NCBI GenBank assembly: GCA_018608735.1
Contig: JABAYZ010000120.1
Coordinates: 1 to 11,344 of the forward strand
Direction: 5' to 3'
DNA from: Flavobacteriaceae bacterium
Lineage (GTDB): Bacteria > Bacteroidota > Bacteroidia > Flavobacteriales > Flavobacteriaceae
DNA length: 11,344 bases
The first letter of the stretch is position 1; each line of letters starts with the position of its first letter. Positions 7,281-11,344 of the stretch are shown piece by piece. Made by a program: the position numbers and the translations under genes. A model generated the notes under the pieces. It was not told the origin of the DNA. It did not search any database and was given only the letters and a program-made list of their open reading frames with translations.

Positions 7281-7920
7281 TTACATCATTTTTGTTTGCC
7301 CCTACATTAATAGGACTTTCCACATCGATGTCTTGCAACTTCTCTTTTATGAGGGCTTTATAATAGGCGGCCCGACTTAGGGGCTCATACTCGTCAACTT
7401 CTCCTAAGAGGACAAGCGTATCATTTTTAGATTTACGATGACTGTACTGCGCCAAATTTCCTGTGTGGGTACACACGGCGTGAACCTTAGTCACATATTC
7501 TGCAGTCGCCATTAGATTTGGCATTGGCCCAAAAGGGTTTCCTTTAAAATCCATATCAAGACCCGCTACAATCACACGAACACCTTTGTTGGCAAGATCA
7601 TTACAGACATTTACAATTTCGTCATCAAAAAATTGTGCCTCATCAATTCCAACCACATCACATCCATCTGCCAAAAGCGGAATATTTGAAGCCGAAGGCA
7701 CTGGCGTCGAACGAATTTCATTTGCATCATGAGAGACCACCATTTCTTCATCATAGCGAACATCAATGGCAGGTTTGAAAATCTCAACTTTTTGCTTTGC
7801 AAACTGTGCGCGTCTTAGGCGACGAATTAATTCTTCTGTCTTTCCAGAAAACATCGATCCGCAGATGACTTCGATCCAACCAAATTGTTCTTTAGGGTTT
7901 ACTGTATTTTCGAGAAACAT
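7273..7920 (-). CDS. tdk: Thymidine kinase, type II
   Basis: 215-residue cytosolic enzyme of the pyrimidine salvage pathway, phosphorylating thymidine to dTMP with ATP. The P-loop GSMFSGKT is at 21-28, the Walker B/catalytic segment DEAQFF at 93-98 with Glu94 as the likely base, and the nucleoside-binding lasso region is EYEPLSRAAYY (177-187). Type II kinases usually carry a structural zinc held by two CxxC-like pairs. Here only Cys150 remains of the first pair (AVCTHTGN), and Ser182/Ala185 stand where the second pair would be, so the zinc site seems lost. It is the first gene of the minus-strand cluster and overlaps alr by 8 nt. A promoter -7 match and an inverted repeat lie in its leader. 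Start ATG chosen as the only one giving the full N-terminus. Confidence 0.95.
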   Translation of the reverse strand: MFLENTVNPKEQFGWIEVICGSMFSGKTEELIRRLRRAQFAKQKVEIFKPAIDVRYDEEMVVSHDANEIRSTPVPSASNIPLLADGCDVVGIDEAQFFDDEIVNVCNDLANKGVRVIVAGLDMDFKGNPFGPMPNLMATAEYVTKVHAVCTHTGNLAQYSHRKSKNDTLVLLGEVDEYEPLSRAAYYKALIKEKLQDIDVESPINVGANKNDVNG

Positions 7921-7940
7921 TTTGTAATTTTAACACCAAA

Positions 7941-7955
7941 CGAAATTTAATTTCG
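7941..7955. repeat. 15-bp perfect dyad in the tdk leader
   Basis: CGAAAT-TTA-ATTTCG is a perfect inverted repeat with a 3-nt centre, 21 nt upstream of the tdk ATG. If transcription starts near 7982, the repeat lies in the mRNA leader. It could be an operator half-site pair or a small hairpin; as RNA it is too weak (6 bp, mostly A-U) to act as a terminator. Confidence 0.35.
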
Positions 7956-7988
7956 GTTTTATAAAGATGACGTAAATTTATTGAAAAT

Positions 7989-7996
7989 CAAAAGTA
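7989..7996 (-). promoter_or_regulatory. Possible -7 element for the tdk-alr cluster
   Basis: On the minus strand TACTTTTG matches TAnnTTTG. At the -33 position (near 8016-8019) the sequence reads TGT/GTG rather than TTG, an imperfect match. It lies about 70 nt upstream of the tdk ATG. It would drive tdk and the genes after it. Confidence 0.35.
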
Positions 7997-8077
7997 TAAA
8001 TTTAAAAGTTATAAAACACCATTAATATAGAGTTTGCAAGTGCTTAAAAACAGGGATGAAACAATAAATACAACTAC

Positions 8078-8809
8078 ATGAAAAAGAAATTAGAGTCGGA
8101 ATTAATAAGTATTGCCCATAGAATCCTCAAACTTACAGGCAAAGAAGACCTTGATAAAATGCAGTCTGAAGTCGCGTTGCTTTATCAAAAAATCACAATT
8201 CTTAAGTTTATAGAAAATCATACTAGCGGACAAGCCTTAGGCGATGTCGGAACGGATGCTTCTTTTTTTGACTCTTTAGATGGCGCTTTTAACAATACGG
8301 TTACGGACGCTGTTGAGGTGGCCGATAAAACATTTGTCAATATAGACACCGATGAAACGGAGTCAATTATGGAGCCGGTGATTGAAAAAATCAAAGATAT
8401 GGTTGCGCAAATGCCAGAAGAAACTGCTGAAGTAGATGCAATAATCGATGCAATAAATGAGCCTCCAGAAGCTGTTGAGCACGACCTGAATGAGCTTTCG
8501 CCCAGTTATGCACAGCTGCCTATTTTTGAAGCTCTTGAAACCGAGCCACTAAAAAAGGTTTTAAATGATCAACAGAAAGCACAAGGATTTCAAATCGGAC
8601 TCAACGATAGGCTTGCTTTTGTTAAAAGTTTATTTGAAAACAGCAACGAAGATTATGAACGTGTGTTATCTCAATTAAACACTCTAGGATCCTTTGAAGA
8701 GGCCAAAGACATGCTAGACTCTATTATTAAACCGGACTATAATAACTGGGAGGGTCAAGAAGATATCGAAGTACGATTTTTGGAAATTATAGAAAATAAA
8801 TTCAAGTAA
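8078..8809 (+). CDS. Conserved hypothetical acidic protein, Bacteroidota type
   Basis: 243 residues, cytosolic, with no signal peptide or membrane segment. Three parts are visible. An N-terminal helical segment (1-48, KLESELISIAHRIL ... LYQKITILKFIE) looks like a coiled-coil or dimerisation helix pair. A loosely ordered, very acidic middle follows (about 52-160, many Asp/Glu and several Pro). A compact C-terminal domain (about 168-243) holds IGLNDRLAFVKSLFE, YERVLSQLN, SFEEAKDML and NNWEGQEDIEVRFLEIIE. I recognise this N-DR-F-V-LF ... VL-LN ... W pattern from uncharacterised Bacteroidota proteins, but know of no assigned function. It lies 66 nt upstream of gpsA on the same strand and is divergent from tdk. 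A-rich leader, ATG start, no Shine-Dalgarno. No weak spots in the frame, so it is certainly a gene; function unknown. Confidence 0.85.
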   Translation: MKKKLESELISIAHRILKLTGKEDLDKMQSEVALLYQKITILKFIENHTSGQALGDVGTDASFFDSLDGAFNNTVTDAVEVADKTFVNIDTDETESIMEPVIEKIKDMVAQMPEETAEVDAIIDAINEPPEAVEHDLNELSPSYAQLPIFEALETEPLKKVLNDQQKAQGFQIGLNDRLAFVKSLFENSNEDYERVLSQLNTLGSFEEAKDMLDSIIKPDYNNWEGQEDIEVRFLEIIENKFK

Positions 8810-8847
8810 GCTTTATACTATCAACGCTTATAACGTATTATTTTTAG

Positions 8848-8855
8848 TACTTTTG
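8848..8855 (+). promoter_or_regulatory. Possible -7 element for gpsA
   Basis: TACTTTTG matches TAnnTTTG, 20 nt before the gpsA ATG in the 66-nt spacer after the hypothetical gene. At the -33 position only CTTA is found (8827-8830). If used, gpsA has a very short leader and need not depend on the upstream gene. Confidence 0.3.
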
Positions 8856-8875
8856 AACGTTAAAACACCAATTAA

Positions 8876-9877
8876 ATGTCTTCAGATTTAAAATACGCCG
8901 TTTTTGGAAGTGGAAGTTGGGCAACAGCAATTGTTAAAATGCTCTGTGAAAACCGTGACAAAGTCGGCTGGTACGTTAGAAAACAACCAACCATTGATCA
9001 TATTATTTCTGAAGAGCACAACCCTTCCTATTTGAGCTCTGTAGAATTTAACACCAATCAACTGCAGCTAGACAGCGATATTAACACCATAGCAGACGAT
9101 GCAGATGTATTAATTTTTGCAATTCCGTCCGCATTTATCGAAATGGAACTTAGAAAACTAACGATAGACATATCCTCTAAGATAATTGTGTCGGCAGTAA
9201 AAGGTATTATCCCCGAATCGGGACTTTTGGTGGGCGAGCATTTTCATGAAAAACACGCCGTAGACTTAAACAATATTGTTGTTTTGGCGGGGCCGTGTCA
9301 TGCTGAGGAAGTGGCTTTAGAGCGCCTCTCCTATCTTACAATTGCTTGTGCAGATCTTGATATTGCGAGCACAATTGCCGATCAGTTTTCTAGTAATTAT
9401 ATTAAAACAAGTACAAATGACGATGTTGTGGGTGCGGAGTATGCCGCTATGCTAAAAAACATATATGCTATTGCTGCTGGAATGGCGCATGGATTAGGTT
9501 ATGGCGACAACTTTCAAAGCGTATTGATGAGTAATGCTACTCGTGAGATGAAGCGGTTTATTAAAAAAGCCCATAAAATGAAACGCAACATTAATGAAAC
9601 GGTTTATTTGGGAGATTTATTAGTGACGTGCTATTCTTTGTTTTCTAGAAATAGAATGTTTGGAAATATGATAGGCAAGGGCTATACCGTAAAATCTGCG
9701 CAAATGGAAATGAGCATGGTTGCCGAAGGGTATTATGCCACAAAAAGTGCTTATCAAATTAACCATAATAATGAAAGCCCTGCTCAAACCCCTATAATAG
9801 ACACAATTTATGAGGTCTTATATATGCACAAAAATTCTAAAAAGGCATTTAAAAAACTGACGGAAAAACTAACTTAG
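8876..9877 (+). CDS. gpsA: NAD(P)+-dependent glycerol-3-phosphate dehydrogenase
   Basis: 333-residue cytosolic enzyme that reduces dihydroxyacetone phosphate to sn-glycerol 3-phosphate, the backbone of phospholipids. The N-terminal Rossmann motif FGSGSWATA is at 10-18. AVKGI is at 107-111, AGPCHAEE at 138-145 (family form AGPSxAxE), the catalytic lysine is Lys194 in AAMLKNIYAI, and the substrate-site block SRNRMFG is at 257-263. In place of the usual glycine-rich GLGDL-TC segment it reads YLGDLLVTCYSLFSRN, a mild lineage variant. Length is normal. It follows the acidic hypothetical gene and converges on the pheS operon; the two stop codons are only 2 nt apart. Confidence 0.95.
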   Translation: MSSDLKYAVFGSGSWATAIVKMLCENRDKVGWYVRKQPTIDHIISEEHNPSYLSSVEFNTNQLQLDSDINTIADDADVLIFAIPSAFIEMELRKLTIDISSKIIVSAVKGIIPESGLLVGEHFHEKHAVDLNNIVVLAGPCHAEEVALERLSYLTIACADLDIASTIADQFSSNYIKTSTNDDVVGAEYAAMLKNIYAIAAGMAHGLGYGDNFQSVLMSNATREMKRFIKKAHKMKRNINETVYLGDLLVTCYSLFSRNRMFGNMIGKGYTVKSAQMEMSMVAEGYYATKSAYQINHNNESPAQTPIIDTIYEVLYMHKNSKKAFKKLTEKLT

Positions 9878-9879
9878 AG

Positions 9880-10275
9880 TTAAGACTTTAAAACCCCTTT
9901 TATATTCATTAAAGGGACTTTTTGAAATGCTTTTTTGTTGATGGTATTTTTTTTGAATTCAAAGGATTTTTCAAAGAGTTTATTACCTTCAAAAAAGGAA
10001 ACATTAAAACGATTGTTTATTGCCAAAACATCTTCGAGCATCATCTCAATTTTTGCAAAACTTTTAGCGGGAAGTGCTTCAATTTTTTTTCTAAACGTAG
10101 CCGTCTTTTTATCTTCAGAATAGCCCTTGGTTACAATAATCACCATGTCTAAAAGCACTGATTTATCGTTAATGATATAGGCGTTCCAATCATAAACCTT
10201 ATAGTCTTTATTGTACTCATTAACAACAGCAATATAGATGTCGTTTACTTCAGAAATGTGAATGTCTTTTTTCAA
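9880..10275 (-). CDS. Conserved hypothetical protein downstream of pheS
   Basis: 131 residues, apparently cytosolic, no membrane segment or signal peptide, slightly basic, mixed strand/helix. Recognisable blocks are YIAVVNEYN, DWNAYIINDK, IIVTKGY, LPAKSFAKIE, FFEGNKLFEK and the C-terminal VPLMNIKGVL. I recall this as a short family restricted to Bacteroidota, sometimes mislabelled from its pheS neighbour; no function is known to me. The start codon is TTG. It is 9 nt after the pheS stop, the in-frame codons before it are GTT, CTT, ACT and TAA, and the next residues are KKDIHI. The tight spacing indicates co-transcription and probably coupled translation with pheS. Its last 14 codons or so overlap a hairpin that may terminate gpsA. 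Confidence 0.82.
   Translation of the reverse strand: MKKDIHISEVNDIYIAVVNEYNKDYKVYDWNAYIINDKSVLLDMVIIVTKGYSEDKKTATFRKKIEALPAKSFAKIEMMLEDVLAINNRFNVSFFEGNKLFEKSFEFKKNTINKKAFQKVPLMNIKGVLKS
9895..9923 (+). terminator. Possible intrinsic terminator of gpsA
   Basis: CCCTTT (9895-9900) pairs with AAAGGG (9911-9916) around a 10-nt loop, followed by AC and five Ts (9919-9923). It starts 18 nt after the gpsA stop. It lies inside the 3' end of the convergent hypothetical gene, so it is also under coding constraint. The stem is short, with three G-C pairs. Confidence 0.4.
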
Positions 10276-10284
10276 AACAAGAGT

Positions 10285-11304
10285 TTAAAGCGCACTTTTA
10301 AATTGCTCTAAAAAACGCACATTATTTTCACTTAATAATCTAATATCACTAATTTGATGTAACAGCAGCGCGATCCTGTCGATTCCCATTCCAAAAGCAA
10401 AACCAGAGTATTCTTTAGAATCAATGCCACAGTTTTCAAGGACATTTGGATCTACCATACCACAGCCCATAATTTCCAACCATCCAGTTCCTTTGGTCAT
10501 TTTATAGTCTGTTTCGGTTTCTAAGCCCCAATAAACATCAACCTCAGCACTTGGCTCCGTGAACGGAAAATAGGAAGGTCTAAGTCTAATTTTTGATTTC
10601 CCAAAAAGCTCTGTTGTAAAGTATTGAAGTGTTTGTTTGAGGTCTGAAAAGCTGACATTTTTGTCAATATATAAACCTTCAACTTGGTGAAAAAAGCAAT
10701 GTGAACGTGCCGAAATGGCTTCGTTTCTATATACCCGTCCTGGCGAAATTGTACGAATTGGTGGCTGGTTATTTTCCATATAACGTACTTGCACCGAACT
10801 GGTGTGAGTTCTTAGTAAAACATCAGGATCTGTTTGGATAAAAAACGTGTCTTGCATATCTCTTGCAGGATGATGCTCGGGAAGGTTTAGGGCTGTAAAA
10901 TTATGCCAATCATCTTCAATTTCTGGCCCCTCACTGACATTGAATCCAATTCTCGAGAAAATATCAATAATTTGATTTTTCACTAATGAAATAGGATGCC
11001 TAGCCCCAATATTAAAAGACTCACCTGGACGCGTCAAATCGCCAAAAAGCGTCGCATCACTTGAGGTGTTTTCTAGAGAGGATTTTAAAGTGCTTATTTT
11101 TTCTTGAGCAACACTCTTTAATTTATTTATGGCTTGTCCAAAGTCCTTTTTTTGGTCATTTGGAACCTCTTTAAAGCTTGCAAATAACTCGTTTAAAAGT
11201 CCTTTTTTGCCAAGAAACTTAATACGAAAGGCCTCTAGTTCTTCTAAAGATTGTGTCGAAAATGCCTCAGCGTCTTCTATAAGTTTATAGATCTTTTCTA
11301 TCAT
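10285..11304 (-). CDS. pheS: Phenylalanyl-tRNA synthetase alpha subunit
   Basis: 339 residues, the normal size for the catalytic subunit of the (alpha-beta)2 class II PheRS, which charges tRNA-Phe in the cytosol. An N-terminal helical arm (about 1-80, charged, coiled-coil-like) binds tRNA. The catalytic domain begins near GESFNIGARHPI (94-105). Motif 2 is SPGRVYRNEAISARSHCFFHQ (about 187-207), the segment WLEIMGCGMVDP is at 275-286, and motif 3 is GFAFGMGIDRIALLL (301-315). Ala303 matches E. coli Ala294, which sets amino-acid pocket size, so the pocket is wild-type. The beta subunit gene pheT is not adjacent: a small hypothetical gene follows after 9 nt, so the two subunits are encoded apart, as in many Bacteroidota. 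Start ATG gives the full N-terminal arm. Confidence 0.97.
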   Translation of the reverse strand: MIEKIYKLIEDAEAFSTQSLEELEAFRIKFLGKKGLLNELFASFKEVPNDQKKDFGQAINKLKSVAQEKISTLKSSLENTSSDATLFGDLTRPGESFNIGARHPISLVKNQIIDIFSRIGFNVSEGPEIEDDWHNFTALNLPEHHPARDMQDTFFIQTDPDVLLRTHTSSVQVRYMENNQPPIRTISPGRVYRNEAISARSHCFFHQVEGLYIDKNVSFSDLKQTLQYFTTELFGKSKIRLRPSYFPFTEPSAEVDVYWGLETETDYKMTKGTGWLEIMGCGMVDPNVLENCGIDSKEYSGFAFGMGIDRIALLLHQISDIRLLSENNVRFLEQFKSAL

Positions 11305-11323
11305 GATAAAATTAAATAATGGC

Positions 11324-11331
11324 CAAATTTA
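11324..11331 (-). promoter_or_regulatory. Likely -7 element for pheS
   Basis: On the minus strand TAAATTTG matches TAnnTTTG perfectly, 19 nt upstream of the pheS ATG. The -33 TTG would fall at about 11351, beyond the window, so only half the promoter can be seen. The element is the same octamer as in the promoter at the left edge. Confidence 0.4.
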
Positions 11332-11344
11332 AGAAAACTTAACT

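Noticed and set aside
9922..10152. Two overlapping plus-strand frames within the hypothetical gene after pheS
   Set aside because: Antisense shadows of the minus-strand gene; the minus-strand protein has family-like conserved blocks and operon spacing.
1..11344. Mobile elements, CRISPR arrays, tRNA/rRNA genes, defence or biosynthetic cassettes
   Set aside because: Searched by eye on both strands; no transposase, phage, repeat-spacer or RNA-gene signature was seen, and nearly all sequence is covered by housekeeping genes.

Overview
The window looks like ordinary chromosomal core sequence from a marine-type member of the Flavobacteriaceae (Bacteroidota). The evidence is an AT-rich composition, A-rich leaders without Shine-Dalgarno sequences, several matches to the Bacteroidota promoter (TTG at -33, TAnnTTTG at -7), a GlnRS with a C-terminal extension, and two hypothetical proteins of a type I know only from this phylum. 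I see no mobile element, prophage, CRISPR array, rRNA or tRNA gene, and no sign of recent transfer.

Layout, left to right. Positions 1-125 hold a well-formed minus-strand promoter that reads out of the window. folB (minus, folate synthesis) is divergent from glnS (plus, glutaminyl-tRNA synthetase with an extra C-terminal domain). glnS converges on a long minus-strand cluster that runs from tdk at 7920 down to 2648: tdk - alr - mscL - (possible small membrane ORF) - asd - orphan ABC ATPase - SPFH/slipin protein. The tdk/alr overlap (8 nt), the mscL-asd spacer that is almost filled by a small ORF, and the 9-nt asd/ABC gap suggest one operon or a few coupled ones. The last 106-nt gap, before the SPFH gene, is the weakest link. 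A divergent intergenic region (7921-8077) separates tdk from a plus-strand pair: an acidic conserved hypothetical protein and gpsA. gpsA converges, with only 2 nt between stop codons, on a minus-strand pheS - hypothetical operon that begins near the right edge.

Functional theme: housekeeping. alr (D-alanine) and asd (the branch point to diaminopimelate, lysine, threonine and methionine) both feed peptidoglycan precursors. mscL protects the envelope from hypo-osmotic shock. The SPFH protein and gpsA belong to membrane organisation and phospholipid synthesis. glnS and pheS charge tRNAs, tdk salvages thymidine, and folB makes folate. No dramatic new system is visible. The points most worth a second look are the ATG-less small membrane ORF between mscL and asd, the resemblance of the SPFH protein to plant HIR proteins, the GlnRS extension, and the two lineage-restricted hypothetical genes.
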